Of a stretch of 48,666 bases of DNA, positions 1 through 8,362 are shown one piece after another. Position 1 is the first letter of the stretch, and every line of letters starts with the position of its first letter. Position numbers and translations under genes: made by a program. The stretch comes from Thermoplasmata archaeon (GTDB taxonomy: Archaea > Thermoplasmatota > Thermoplasmata > Lutacidiplasmatales > UBA184), in assembly GCA_030037955.1 (NCBI GenBank), contig JASHPT010000161.1, positions 1 through 48,666 on the forward strand, read 5' to 3'. The notes beneath the pieces were generated by a model. The model did no database searches. It saw nothing but the letters and a program-made list of their open reading frames with translations, and was not told the origin of the DNA.

Positions 1-76
1 CCGCGATCAGTTCGGTGAGCGCCCACGTGGTGCACCCCCCCCGCGGGCTGTCGGTGTCGTCGATGCCGATCCACAT
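1..76 (-). CDS. tiaS: tRNA(Ile2) 2-agmatinylcytidine synthetase TiaS, N-terminal fragment
   Basis: Only the first 25 codons are in the window; the gene runs off the left edge. The ATG at 76-74 reads MWIGIDDTDSPRGGCTTWAL, which matches the start of the archaeal TiaS family (IGIDDTDSP..G.CTT). TiaS attaches agmatine to C34 of tRNA-Ile2 so that its CAT anticodon reads AUA. The gene follows korB on the same strand after a 46-base gap and could be co-transcribed with it. Identification rests on the very conserved N-terminus alone. The rest of the protein, including its zinc ribbon, cannot be checked here. Confidence 0.8.
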   Translation of the reverse strand, partial: MWIGIDDTDSPRGGCTTWALTELIA

Positions 77-122
77 CGCCCGTCGCCGACCGCCGAGCGC
101 GCGGCGGCGGATGAGCCCGGCG

Positions 123-989
123 CTACGCGACGCCCGCGAGGAGCTTCTGGTAGGCCGCGAGGTTCGACTCGACCGAGATCTCCGAGCGCGCCGGCCCGAC
201 GTTCTCGCCGAGCAGCTTCGCCTCGAGGCCGGCGCGCGCGACCTCCGCCGGCCGGTGGAAGACCCCGATCGGGATCTTGCCCGCCTCGGTCGTCTCGAGG
301 TAGAGGCGGAACATCGATTTGCGGTCGGTCGGGTCGTAGCCGGGGAGCTTCGAGACGTCCACGACCTTCTCCCGCCAGAGCTTGTACGTGTCGTTGTACG
401 TCACGCAGGGCGAGAGATCCTCGACGAACGCGAAGCCGCGTCGTTCGTGATTGAATCGGATCGCCTCCTCGAGCACCGCGGTCATCGTCTTCGGGTCTCC
501 CGAGAAGGTGCGCGCGATGAAGTTCGGCGCGGGGATCGAGAGCGCGCTCAGGATCGCGTCGAACGGCGCCTCGATGTTCCCCTCGAAGCCGATCTGGCTC
601 GTGGGCGACGGCTGGCCCTTCGTCAGGCCGTAGGTCTCGTTGTTCATCACAATGTAAAGGATCGAGGCGTTCTTCTTGAACGCGTGCATGAAGTGCCCCA
701 TCCCGATGGCGTAGCCGTCGCCGTCCCCGCCGGCCGCGAGTACGGTGAGCTGCGGGTTAGCGAGCTTGAGCCCGATGGCCTGGGCGAGGAGTCGTCCGTG
801 CAGCGCGTGCACCCCGTTGATGTCGATGAAGTTGTGAATGCCGCCCGAGCAGCCGATGCCACCCACGAGGACGGCCTCGTGCGGCGGGATCTTGAGGTCG
901 AGCAACGCCTTCTTCGCCGCGGCGAGCACGCCGAAGTCGCCGCAGCCCGGGCACCAGGTATTCGCCGTCGGCTTAGCGCTTTGAACCAT
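123..989 (-). CDS. korB: 2-oxoacid:ferredoxin oxidoreductase, beta subunit
   Basis: This 288-aa thiamine-diphosphate-binding subunit belongs to the enzymes that decarboxylate a 2-oxoacid to its acyl-CoA while reducing ferredoxin. WCPGCGDFG (C13, C16) and GGIGCSGG (C47) carry Cys ligands expected for the beta-subunit [4Fe-4S] cluster, with a further Cys in the later LSPCVTYND. GGDGDGYAIGMGH and the following NNETYGLTKGQ form the TPP/Mg-binding segment. Length is normal for the family. The ATG overlaps the end of korA by 17 bases, so the two are translationally coupled. Substrate (2-oxoglutarate, pyruvate, 2-oxoadipate or branched-chain) cannot be decided from sequence alone; the Kor name is by similarity of architecture. 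Confidence 0.9.
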   Translation of the reverse strand: MVQSAKPTANTWCPGCGDFGVLAAAKKALLDLKIPPHEAVLVGGIGCSGGIHNFIDINGVHALHGRLLAQAIGLKLANPQLTVLAAGGDGDGYAIGMGHFMHAFKKNASILYIVMNNETYGLTKGQPSPTSQIGFEGNIEAPFDAILSALSIPAPNFIARTFSGDPKTMTAVLEEAIRFNHERRGFAFVEDLSPCVTYNDTYKLWREKVVDVSKLPGYDPTDRKSMFRLYLETTEAGKIPIGVFHRPAEVARAGLEAKLLGENVGPARSEISVESNLAAYQKLLAGVA

Positions 990-2781
990 GCACCGCCTCC
1001 CGGATCGGCCCCGCGATGTCGGGGGCCCGGAACGAGTACCCGTCGTACTTGAGCACGGACCGCAGTTTCGAGTGATACTGGGGCATCTCTTCGCGGACCA
1101 GCCGGGCCAGCTGCCCCGTGTAGTTGTGCTCGACGATGAACGCGAGGTCGACGGAGTCGAGGAATGGACCGAGCGTCTCCTGCTGGACCGGGAAGAGCGT
1201 GCGCGCCTGGAGATACTTCGTCGCGATGCCCTCGGTGTCGAGGAGGTCCATCGCCTCCAGGATCGGGCCGCTCGTGCTCCCGTATCCGATGAGACCCAGG
1301 CGGGCTTCCTTCCGGCCGAAGTAGTGGGGCCGCGGCAGCTCGTCCCGCGCCCACAGGAGCTTCCCCATCCGTTGCTCCATCATCTTGTGCCGGTTCACGG
1401 GGTTCACGGAGACGTGACCCCACTCGTCGTGCTCGTTCCCCGTGATCTGCGACGTAACGCCCGGGGTTCCGAGCGGCGCGAACGGCGCGGGGGCGTGCGA
1501 GGTGAACGCGTATTGCTTGTAGGCATCGAGCTTGGCCACCTGGTCCGGCGTGAGCACGCTGGGACGCTCGACCTTCACTCGGGACAGGTCGAACGCCGCG
1601 ACCGTTGACGCATTCTGGCAGAGCGCCTGGTCGAGGAGCAGGATGACCGGAAGCCGCCACTTCTCCGCAAGGTTCAGAGCGTCCACGGTCAGATAGAAGC
1701 AGTCCTCCGCCGACCCCGGCGAGAGGATGAACTTCGGGAACTCCCCATGGCCCAGGTGGGCCAGATGCGCCAGGTCGGACTGCTCGTGTCGGGTCGGCTG
1801 ACCGGTGGACGGTCCCACCCGCTGACAGTCCGCGATGAGTACTCCCACCTCGGCCGTTCCGGCATGGCCGATCCCCTCGGTCATGAGCGACAGTCCCGGA
1901 CCGCTGGTGGACGTCATGGCGCGGGCGCCGGTGGTGGCCGCTCCGATGACCATGTTGATCGAGGCGAGTTCGTCCTCGCCTTGCCGAACGACCCCGTGGT
2001 AGTTCGGCAGGTACCGCATCAGGTACTCCATGATCTCCGTGGCCGGTGTGATCGGATAGCCCGCGAAGAACCGGCCGCCCCCGACGACGAACCCTAGGGC
2101 GGTCGCCTGGTTCCCGGTCGTCAGGATCAACCCATGCGCGTCGCCTTCGGGGAGCGTCCACCGATTGACGGCGGACGGGACCTCGAGCGCGACTCGGCGG
2201 CCGATCTCGAGGGCTTTGAGATTCTTGTCCAGGGCCTCGGCGCCCCGACGCTTGAACCGCTCTTCGATCACCTGGCGCGCCACGACGTCATCGAAGCCCA
2301 TCAGGACGGTGATCGCGCCGTACGCAGCCGTGTTCTTGTAGATGGGCTGTCCGAGCTGTCCGCCCGCCAGTGTGGCGAAGGGGAAGCCCAGGGCATTCGG
2401 AAAGTCGGCTTTGAAGGACGTAGAATCGTAGAGGACGAGCGCGTCCGCGTCGAGCTCCGGACGGGCAACGTCGATCGCCTCCTGGTCGAAGGCCAGGAGC
2501 AGGTCCGCCTTCGCTTTGATGGCAGCGCGCGGGTCGCGACAGGCCCGCACGTTCGCGTCGGCGTGACCCCCTCGAATGCGGGAGAGGGTATTCCGTGAGG
2601 TGTAGACGTAGAGTCCACGCTTCCGGAAGTACCGGCCGAGCAGGTCGACCACCGTCAGGGTTCCGTCGCCGCCCTGGCCCCCGACAATGACCGAAACGTC
2701 CGCGAGCTCCTTGGGCGGGCGCCGTTGAGCGCTCTCGCTTTCGGTGGGCTGAGCAGGGACTTGAGAGGCTGAAGTTGACAT
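973..2781 (-). CDS. korA: 2-oxoacid:ferredoxin oxidoreductase, fused gamma-alpha subunit
   Basis: The product is about 602 aa and pairs with KorB. An N-terminal gamma domain (about residues 25-210, starting near VIVGGQGGDGT) is fused to the alpha pyrimidine-binding domain (from about residue 220, with GYPITPATEIMEYL). This two-gene gamma-alpha plus beta arrangement is common in archaeal and aerobic bacterial OFORs. No ferredoxin-type delta domain is present. The start is uncertain: ATG at 2781 gives MSTSASQVPAQ, while an in-frame TTG lies four codons upstream at 2793. I prefer ATG. The gene diverges from the homocitrate/isopropylmalate synthase operon, and the two share an intergenic region with CGTACG repeats. 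Confidence 0.9.
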   Translation of the reverse strand: MSTSASQVPAQPTESESAQRRPPKELADVSVIVGGQGGDGTLTVVDLLGRYFRKRGLYVYTSRNTLSRIRGGHADANVRACRDPRAAIKAKADLLLAFDQEAIDVARPELDADALVLYDSTSFKADFPNALGFPFATLAGGQLGQPIYKNTAAYGAITVLMGFDDVVARQVIEERFKRRGAEALDKNLKALEIGRRVALEVPSAVNRWTLPEGDAHGLILTTGNQATALGFVVGGGRFFAGYPITPATEIMEYLMRYLPNYHGVVRQGEDELASINMVIGAATTGARAMTSTSGPGLSLMTEGIGHAGTAEVGVLIADCQRVGPSTGQPTRHEQSDLAHLAHLGHGEFPKFILSPGSAEDCFYLTVDALNLAEKWRLPVILLLDQALCQNASTVAAFDLSRVKVERPSVLTPDQVAKLDAYKQYAFTSHAPAPFAPLGTPGVTSQITGNEHDEWGHVSVNPVNRHKMMEQRMGKLLWARDELPRPHYFGRKEARLGLIGYGSTSGPILEAMDLLDTEGIATKYLQARTLFPVQQETLGPFLDSVDLAFIVEHNYTGQLARLVREEMPQYHSKLRSVLKYDGYSFRAPDIAGPIREAVHGSKR

Positions 2782-2838
2782 CGCAGATACCAATCCGATG
2801 CGCTACGCAGCTACTGACATCGATTCGAGGGAGCGCTC

Positions 2839-2847
2839 GTATTTAAC
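2839..2847 (-). promoter_or_regulatory. TATA-like box for korA
   Basis: On the minus strand this reads GTTAAATAC, an A/T patch in a GC-rich intergenic region. Transcription would start near 2815-2818, leaving a leader of roughly 35 bases before the korA ATG. Assigned by eye; no experimental support. Confidence 0.4.
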
Positions 2848-2881
2848 GGTGGTCTAACTCTCTGGCCGCCGATAGCGAAAC

Positions 2882-2935
2882 TCGTACGATTTGACGCTCT
2901 GCCGGCGCGTCCCACGGTCGTACGCTAACGTACGA
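2882..2935. promoter_or_regulatory. CGTACG-repeat candidate operator between divergent operons
   Basis: The palindrome TCGTACGA lies at 2882-2889. A perfect inverted repeat follows at 2918-2935: TCGTACG, a 4-base CTAA spacer, then CGTACGA. Three CGTACG copies within 54 bases, placed between two divergent operons, suggest a binding site for a dimeric regulator. The repeat is seen directly; the regulatory role and the regulator are inference. Confidence 0.45.
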
Positions 2936-2985
2936 ACACGCTTCTCGCGAAAGGTTATGTCGCATCGGCCGCTCGCTGAGTGCCG

Positions 2986-4233
2986 ATGGCTGACGAGGGC
3001 CTCGTCGAGAACTTTCACTCCGGTACCCGCTCCGAGCGACACATCCCCGACCCGATCGTCTTCTGGGATGAGACCCTGCGCGACGGAGAACAGACCCCGG
3101 GCGTGCACTTCACGCCCGACGAGAAGCTACGGCTCGCCAGCATCATGTCGGAGATGGGCATCTCTGTCATCAACGCGGGCATCCCGGTCGTATCCGCCGA
3201 GGAAGCCGAAGCGGTCCACCTCGTCGCCCACGCTGGGCTCAAGGCGAAGATCCTCGCCGCGGCCCGAACGGTCCCGGCCGATGTGGACGCCGTGGTCCGA
3301 TCGGGGGCGACGCACATCGCCATCTTCGTGGCGGCGAGCAACGTGCACCTGCGGTACAAGCTCAAGATGACACAGGACGACGTGCTCCGCGCGGCAACGA
3401 GCTGCGTCCGCCAGGCCAAGGAGGCGGGGCTTCACGTGGCCTTCGTCACCGAGGACACGGTGCGCGCCCCGTTCGACTTCGTGGAGCGGCTCTACCGGGC
3501 GGTGAAGGAGGTCGGGGCCGATCGTCTCGTGATCTCGGACACGGTCGGCATCATGACCCCGCTGACGTTCCGGTGGTATCTCCGGGAGTTCCACCGGAGG
3601 GTCGCGCCGACGGATTGGTCCGTCCATTGTCACAACGACTTCGGACTCGCCACCGCGAACGCGCTCACCGCGCTGGAGGAGGGCGTCACGAGCCCGCACG
3701 TCTGCGTGAACGGGCTCGGAGAGCGCGCGGGCAACACCTCGCTGGAAGAGCTGGTGCTCTGCCTCGAGAAGCTCTACGGGGTCCGGACCGGCCTCGACCT
3801 GTCCAGGCTCTACGAGCTCTCGCGGCTCGTCGAGGAGATCTCCGGGGTCCCGGTGTCGGCCACGAAGGCGGTCGTCGGCTACAATGCCTTCTCGCACGAG
3901 GCGGGGATCCATACCCACGGCATCCTGGCTCACACGCTGACCTACGAGCCCGTGCAGCCCGAGGTCGTGGGACGGCAGCGACGCATGATCCTGGGGAAGC
4001 ACACCGGAAAGTCCGCGCTGGTCGAGAAGCTCAAGGAGCGGGGGATGGCCCTCCCCGACCCGGTGCTCGTCGACCTGCTTCAGCGACTCAAGGCGAGCGC
4101 AGAGAAACGGTCCAAGTCGGAGCTCGAGGCGTTCTTGCAGGAGTACCGGACCCTGTTCGAGCAGCCCGGCATCTCCGACGCGGACTTTTGGAAACTGGTG
4201 GACGAGATGGGGCTGGGGGCGAAGGCAGCATGA
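2986..4233 (+). CDS. Homocitrate synthase / 2-isopropylmalate synthase family protein
   Basis: About 415 aa. This DRE-TIM metallolyase condenses acetyl-CoA with a 2-oxoacid. WDETLRDGEQTPG (residues 27-39) holds the catalytic Arg-Asp-Glu, HCHNDFG supplies metal-binding His/Asn, and NGLGERAGN and HEAGIHTHG are family signatures. There is no long C-terminal LeuA regulatory domain, so the length fits homocitrate synthase/AksA/NifV-type enzymes better than feedback-regulated bacterial IPMS. ATG 2986 is chosen; an in-frame GTG lies two codons upstream at 2980. It heads an operon with aconitase-type and dehydrogenase genes that could carry out the next two steps of 2-oxoacid elongation. Substrate is undecided among 2-oxoglutarate (lysine), 2-oxoisovalerate (leucine) and longer 2-oxoacids. 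Confidence 0.85.
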   Translation: MADEGLVENFHSGTRSERHIPDPIVFWDETLRDGEQTPGVHFTPDEKLRLASIMSEMGISVINAGIPVVSAEEAEAVHLVAHAGLKAKILAAARTVPADVDAVVRSGATHIAIFVAASNVHLRYKLKMTQDDVLRAATSCVRQAKEAGLHVAFVTEDTVRAPFDFVERLYRAVKEVGADRLVISDTVGIMTPLTFRWYLREFHRRVAPTDWSVHCHNDFGLATANALTALEEGVTSPHVCVNGLGERAGNTSLEELVLCLEKLYGVRTGLDLSRLYELSRLVEEISGVPVSATKAVVGYNAFSHEAGIHTHGILAHTLTYEPVQPEVVGRQRRMILGKHTGKSALVEKLKERGMALPDPVLVDLLQRLKASAEKRSKSELEAFLQEYRTLFEQPGISDADFWKLVDEMGLGAKAA

Positions 4234-5516
4234 CGGGGAATGGGACGGGTGCGGGCCAGACGCTGGCGGAACGGATCCTTGCTCGGGCCGGCGGCCTCGA
4301 GCAGGTCACGCCGGGGCAGATCATCGACGGTCGGGTCGACCTCGCGATGATGCACGAGCAGGGAGCTCAGACCGTCCAGCCGTTCCACGACATGGGCGCC
4401 TCCCGGGTCTGGGACCCGGATCGGGTCGTCATCGCCATCGACCACTGGGTCCCCGCATCGACCGAGGGGGCGGCGGTCCTGCACCGGATCCTTCGCCAGT
4501 TCGCCAAAGAGCAGGGTCTCCCCCACTTCTACGACGTCGGTAATCACGGGATCTGTCACCAGATCCTCGCCGAGCATGGCTGGGTGGTCCCCGGCGACCT
4601 CGCGGTGGGAACGGATTCGCACACCAACATGCTGGGGGCAATGGGCGCGGTGGCGGCCGGCATCGGGCCGACCGAGATGGCCGCCGTCCTGGCGCTGGGC
4701 AAGCTGTGGCTCAAGGTCCCTCCGACGATCCACGTCAGGGTCCGGGGCTCGCTGAGGAAGGGCGTCTATGCGAAGGACCTCATCCTGCGGATCCTGGGCG
4801 AGATCAAGACCACCGGTGCCACCTACAAAGCGGTCGAATTCTCGGGACCGACCATCGAGCGGATGTCGATGTCCGAGCGCTTCACGCTCTGCAACATGAC
4901 GACCGAAATGGGCGCCAAGTGCGGGATGATCGCCCCCGACGCCACGACCTACACCTTCCTCGAGAAGATCGCGAAGCATCCGATGCATCCCCTCGCCCCC
5001 GACGCGGACGCCCACTACGAGCGGGTGGTGGACATCGACGTCGACGCGCTGGGACCGATGGTCGCCTGTCCGTACTCGCCGGACAACGTCCGACCCCTCG
5101 AAGAGGTCCTTCCGAAGCACGTCAAGGTCGACCAGGTATTCCTCGGCTCCTGCACGAATGCCCGCATCGATGACCTCCGCGAGGGGGCCCGGATCCTGAA
5201 GGGGCACAAGGTGGCCGCCGGCGTCCGCTTCATCGTGTCTCCGGCGTCCACCTCGATCTACAAGCAGGCGCTCGACGAGGGACTCATCGAGACCTTCACC
5301 GAGGCCGGGGGCGTCTTCACCAATTCGAGCTGCTCCGCCTGCTTCGGCGGCAACATGGGCATCCTGGCCCCCGGCGAGGTCTGTGCCTCCTCCTCCAACC
5401 GGAACTTCCCGGGACGCATGGGCGCCAAGAACGCGGAGATCTACCTGCTCTCGCCGGCGGCGACGGTCGCCGCCGCGATCCGAGGCGAGCTCGCCGACCC
5501 GCGCGAGTTCCTGTAG
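4230..5516 (+). CDS. 3-isopropylmalate dehydratase / homoaconitase, large subunit
   Basis: A 428-aa aconitase-superfamily large subunit that should isomerise the tertiary alcohol made by the preceding synthase. The three [4Fe-4S] ligands are visible: C308 in GSCTNARIDDL, and C368 and C371 in SSCSACFGG. GTDSHTNMLGA is the conserved substrate-loop signature. It starts with ATG overlapping the synthase stop (ATGA), so translation is probably coupled. The active enzyme would be a heterodimer with the small subunit encoded next. Whether it acts on isopropylmalate or homocitrate-type substrates cannot be told from this subunit alone. Confidence 0.9.
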   Translation: MTGNGTGAGQTLAERILARAGGLEQVTPGQIIDGRVDLAMMHEQGAQTVQPFHDMGASRVWDPDRVVIAIDHWVPASTEGAAVLHRILRQFAKEQGLPHFYDVGNHGICHQILAEHGWVVPGDLAVGTDSHTNMLGAMGAVAAGIGPTEMAAVLALGKLWLKVPPTIHVRVRGSLRKGVYAKDLILRILGEIKTTGATYKAVEFSGPTIERMSMSERFTLCNMTTEMGAKCGMIAPDATTYTFLEKIAKHPMHPLAPDADAHYERVVDIDVDALGPMVACPYSPDNVRPLEEVLPKHVKVDQVFLGSCTNARIDDLREGARILKGHKVAAGVRFIVSPASTSIYKQALDEGLIETFTEAGGVFTNSSCSACFGGNMGILAPGEVCASSSNRNFPGRMGAKNAEIYLLSPAATVAAAIRGELADPREFL

Positions 5517-5525
5517 GAGCTGCGA

Positions 5526-6047
5526 GTGCGCGACCTCATCGAGGGCCGGGTCTGGACGCTGGGAGACGACGTCGACACCGACCAGATCATCAGCGGAAAG
5601 TACCTCACCGTGATCGACCCGAACGAGCTCAAGAAGCACGTGTTCGAGATCGCGCTGCCCGAGTTCGCCGCGAACGCGCAGGCCGGCGACATCGTGATCG
5701 CCGGGGTGAACCTGGGATGCGGGTCGAGCCGGGAACACGCCCCCCAGGCGTTGAAGGCCATCGGGGTCGGGGCGGTGGTGGCGGACAGTTTCGCGCGGAT
5801 CTTCTTCCGCAACGCGATCAACGTCGGCATCCCGACGATCGAGGCGCCCGGCGTCCGGGCACTGTTCGAGGCGGGCGACGGGGCCCGGATCGAGATGGGC
5901 GCCGGCCGCGTCACCAACGTCCGCACGGGAGCGTCGGTAGGGTTTCCGCCGCTTCCATCGCATCTGCTCGAGCTCCTCGAGGCCGGGGGCCTCGTGGAGA
6001 AGGTGAAACGCGAACTGCAGGCCGGGCGAGCGGACACGGCCCGATGA
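5526..6047 (+). CDS. 3-isopropylmalate dehydratase / homoaconitase, small subunit
   Basis: A 173-aa swivelling domain that completes the dehydratase. DDVDTDQIISGKYL is the conserved start motif and GCGSSREHAPQAL carries the substrate-contacting Ser-Arg. The loop after DTDxI, which in this family tunes substrate choice, reads YLTV; I cannot assign it to the homoaconitase or isopropylmalate type. The GTG start is preceded by GGAG at 5516-5519, a plausible ribosome-binding site. The stop overlaps the ATG of the dehydrogenase gene. Confidence 0.9.
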   Translation: MRDLIEGRVWTLGDDVDTDQIISGKYLTVIDPNELKKHVFEIALPEFAANAQAGDIVIAGVNLGCGSSREHAPQALKAIGVGAVVADSFARIFFRNAINVGIPTIEAPGVRALFEAGDGARIEMGAGRVTNVRTGASVGFPPLPSHLLELLEAGGLVEKVKRELQAGRADTAR

Positions 6048-7180
6048 AGGACGCCGGCTACCGGATCGCGGTGTTGCCCGGCGACGGCACCGGGCCCGAG
6101 GTGATCCGGGCCGGCCGACAAGTGCTGGATGCGCTCGCCGAGGGAGCTGCGGCTCCCTGGTCGGTCGAGGAGTACGAGGCGGGCGCCACCTACTATCGGG
6201 ACCACGGGCACGAGTGGTCCCCGGGGTCGGAGGCAGCGGCACGGTCGGCCGACGCGATCCTGCTCGGAGCCGTCGGCTGGCCGGGGGTATCGCTGCCGAA
6301 CGGCGATATTGCCGGCGCCGGCCTCATCTTCGGTCTCCGGTTTGGGCTCGACCTCTTCGCCAACGTCCGTCCCTGTCGCCTGTATCCCGGAGTCCGGCAT
6401 CGCGTGAGTGGGGAATGGAAGCAGATCTGGACGCCGGACAACGTCGATTTTGTGATCATCCGCGAGAACACCGAAGGTCTCTACACACCGATCCGGGGGG
6501 CGCTCAGTCGGGGGGGCGAAACGGAGGTCGCGGTCGACACCCGCGTCATCACCCGGAAGGGTGCGGAACGGGTCATCCGGTACGCCTTCGAGCTCGCGAA
6601 GCACCGGGGACGCGGCGCCCCCGAGGACCATCGGTCGCGCGTTACCTGCGTCGACAAGGCGAACGTGCTGCGAGGATGCCAGTTCTTCCGTGAGGTCTTC
6701 GAGGAGGTGGGGGCCGGCTACTCCGGGATCGACCGGGAGTATGCCTACGTCGATGCGTTCACCCAGTGGATGGTGCGGAATCCCGAGCACTACGACGTGG
6801 TCGTGACGACGAACATGTTCGGCGATATCGTGACAGATCTCGCGGCGGTGCTGCAGGGAGGCATGGGCTTCGCCGCCGGAGGCAACATCGGCGCGCAGCA
6901 CGCGATGTTCGAGCCGGTGCACGGCTCCTCCCCGAAGCATGCCGGCAAGAACGAGATCAACCCGTTCGCCACCTTCGCCGCCATCGAGATGATGTTGCGG
7001 TGGCTGGGGGACCGGCGAGCGGACGTTCGGATGACCGAGCAAGCCGATCGCCTCGAGCGGGCCATCGTCTCCGTCCTCGGAACCGGCACCGCGCGGACCT
7101 ACGACCAGGGAGGGACCGTGAGCACGACCGGCGCCGGTGACCTCGTGGCCGAGGCGATCCGGTCGGGGGCCCGGCGATGA
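6044..7180 (+). CDS. Isocitrate/isopropylmalate/homoisocitrate dehydrogenase family protein
   Basis: A 378-aa NAD(P)-dependent beta-decarboxylating dehydrogenase, expected to oxidise the dehydratase product to a 2-oxoacid one carbon longer. Conserved features in order: [11 protein letters not shown] at the N-terminus, RENTEGLY near the middle, the DKANVLRG active-site Lys segment, [12 protein letters not shown] with the metal-binding Asp pair, and the [13 protein letters not shown] nucleotide-binding motif. The start overlaps the small-subunit stop (ATGA). RENTEGLY is typical of isocitrate and homoisocitrate types, whereas [13 protein letters not shown] resembles isopropylmalate types, so I leave the substrate open. 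Confidence 0.85.
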   Translation: MKDAGYRIAVLPGDGTGPEVIRAGRQVLDALAEGAAAPWSVEEYEAGATYYRDHGHEWSPGSEAAARSADAILLGAVGWPGVSLPNGDIAGAGLIFGLRFGLDLFANVRPCRLYPGVRHRVSGEWKQIWTPDNVDFVIIRENTEGLYTPIRGALSRGGETEVAVDTRVITRKGAERVIRYAFELAKHRGRGAPEDHRSRVTCVDKANVLRGCQFFREVFEEVGAGYSGIDREYAYVDAFTQWMVRNPEHYDVVVTTNMFGDIVTDLAAVLQGGMGFAAGGNIGAQHAMFEPVHGSSPKHAGKNEINPFATFAAIEMMLRWLGDRRADVRMTEQADRLERAIVSVLGTGTARTYDQGGTVSTTGAGDLVAEAIRSGARR

Positions 7181-8358
7181 GCGGCCCGCGGGAAGTGGCG
7201 GTCGTGGGCGGGGGTCTGACCCCCTTCGGCGTGCGAGGAGTGACCTGGGCGGAGCTCGCCCAGGAGGCCGGCGAAGTGCTTTTCCGGACGGTACCGAACC
7301 TCCGGGCCGCTGACGTGGACAGCCTGTTCGTCGGGGCGGCGGAACCGGAGCGCTTCGCCTTCCAGTCCCACGTGGCTCCTCTGGTCGCCGAGCAGATGGG
7401 CCTCGCTCCGCATCGGATCGTCCAGCGGACGGAGCTCGCCTGTGCCTCCGGGCAGTCGGCCATTCGGAGCGCCTATGCCGCCATCCGCGCCGGCCTCTCG
7501 GACATCGCGGTCGCCGTCGGGGTCGAGAAAATGAACATCCCGGACATGGCGGAGGCGAACTCGGCGATGGCCTGTGTCCTGGACCGCCCCTGGGATGCGG
7601 CGCACGGACTGACGGCCCCACCGTTCTTCGCCATGGTCGCGCAGCGGCACATGCTCGAGCACGGGACGACGGACGAGCAGCTCGCGGCCGTGTCGCAGAA
7701 GAACCACCGGTTTGCCAACGCAAACCCGGTCGCCCAGTTCTACGAGAAGAAGTTCGACCGGGAGAAGCTGCTCCGCCTGCCTCTGGTCGCACCGCCGCTG
7801 CGACTCGGCGACTGCTCCTCGATGACCGACGGAGCCGGGGCCGTGGTGCTTGCCGCCGAGGACCGGGTCTCCGAATTTACCGACACGCCCGCCTGGATCC
7901 GCGGCTCGGGCCAGTACTCGGACTTCCACAACCTCGCCAACATGGGGTCCCTGACGCAGTGGAGCGGCCTCGTTCGGGCCTCGCGGGAGGCGCTCCGGTC
8001 CGCGAGGATCGGCCCGGGCGACCTCGACTTCGCCGAGCTCCACGACTGCTTCACGATCTCCGAGATCATCGAGTACGAGGCGATCGGGTTCTGTGGGCCG
8101 GGCGAGGGCGGATCCTTCGTCGCCGACGGCCGGTCGGACCTCGGCGGCGATGTCGTGGTCAACCCCCGCGGAGGCCTGCTCGGCTGCGGACATCCTCTCG
8201 GGGCGACCGGCATCGCCCAGGCGGTGGAGGTCGTCGATCAGTTTGCGCATCGGGTCGACCCGGCGCGGCAGGTCCCCGACCCGGAGTGGGCCATGGTCCA
8301 CAACCTGAGCGGGAGCGCCAACGTCCACTCGGTCATGGTGTACGAGCGAGGGGGCTGA
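7177..8358 (+). CDS. Thiolase-family protein (archaeal acetyl-CoA C-acetyltransferase type)
   Basis: A 393-aa thiolase. The nucleophilic Cys is C89 in TELACASGQSA. The C-terminal GCGHPLGATG provides C337 and H339, and ELHDCFT is the usual motif before it. The family condenses or cleaves acyl-CoAs; in many archaea such a thiolase complexes with a DUF35 OB-fold protein, and sometimes HMG-CoA synthase, to feed mevalonate synthesis. Here the DUF35 partner follows directly, but no HMG-CoA synthase is present. The ATG overlaps the dehydrogenase stop, so it is translationally linked to the 2-oxoacid-elongation genes, an unusual partnership for a plain mevalonate-pathway thiolase. Confidence 0.88.
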   Translation: MSGPREVAVVGGGLTPFGVRGVTWAELAQEAGEVLFRTVPNLRAADVDSLFVGAAEPERFAFQSHVAPLVAEQMGLAPHRIVQRTELACASGQSAIRSAYAAIRAGLSDIAVAVGVEKMNIPDMAEANSAMACVLDRPWDAAHGLTAPPFFAMVAQRHMLEHGTTDEQLAAVSQKNHRFANANPVAQFYEKKFDREKLLRLPLVAPPLRLGDCSSMTDGAGAVVLAAEDRVSEFTDTPAWIRGSGQYSDFHNLANMGSLTQWSGLVRASREALRSARIGPGDLDFAELHDCFTISEIIEYEAIGFCGPGEGGSFVADGRSDLGGDVVVNPRGGLLGCGHPLGATGIAQAVEVVDQFAHRVDPARQVPDPEWAMVHNLSGSANVHSVMVYERGG

Positions 8359-8362
8359 CGCC

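Noticed and set aside
2854..3108. 84-aa minus-strand frame in the korA/synthase gap
   Set aside because: Half lies antisense to the synthase; overlaps the CGTACG repeats; no protein-like features.
5441..7792. 783-aa minus-strand open frame across the dehydrogenase and thiolase
   Set aside because: Antisense to well-conserved enzymes with active-site motifs; no recognisable domain in the shadow.
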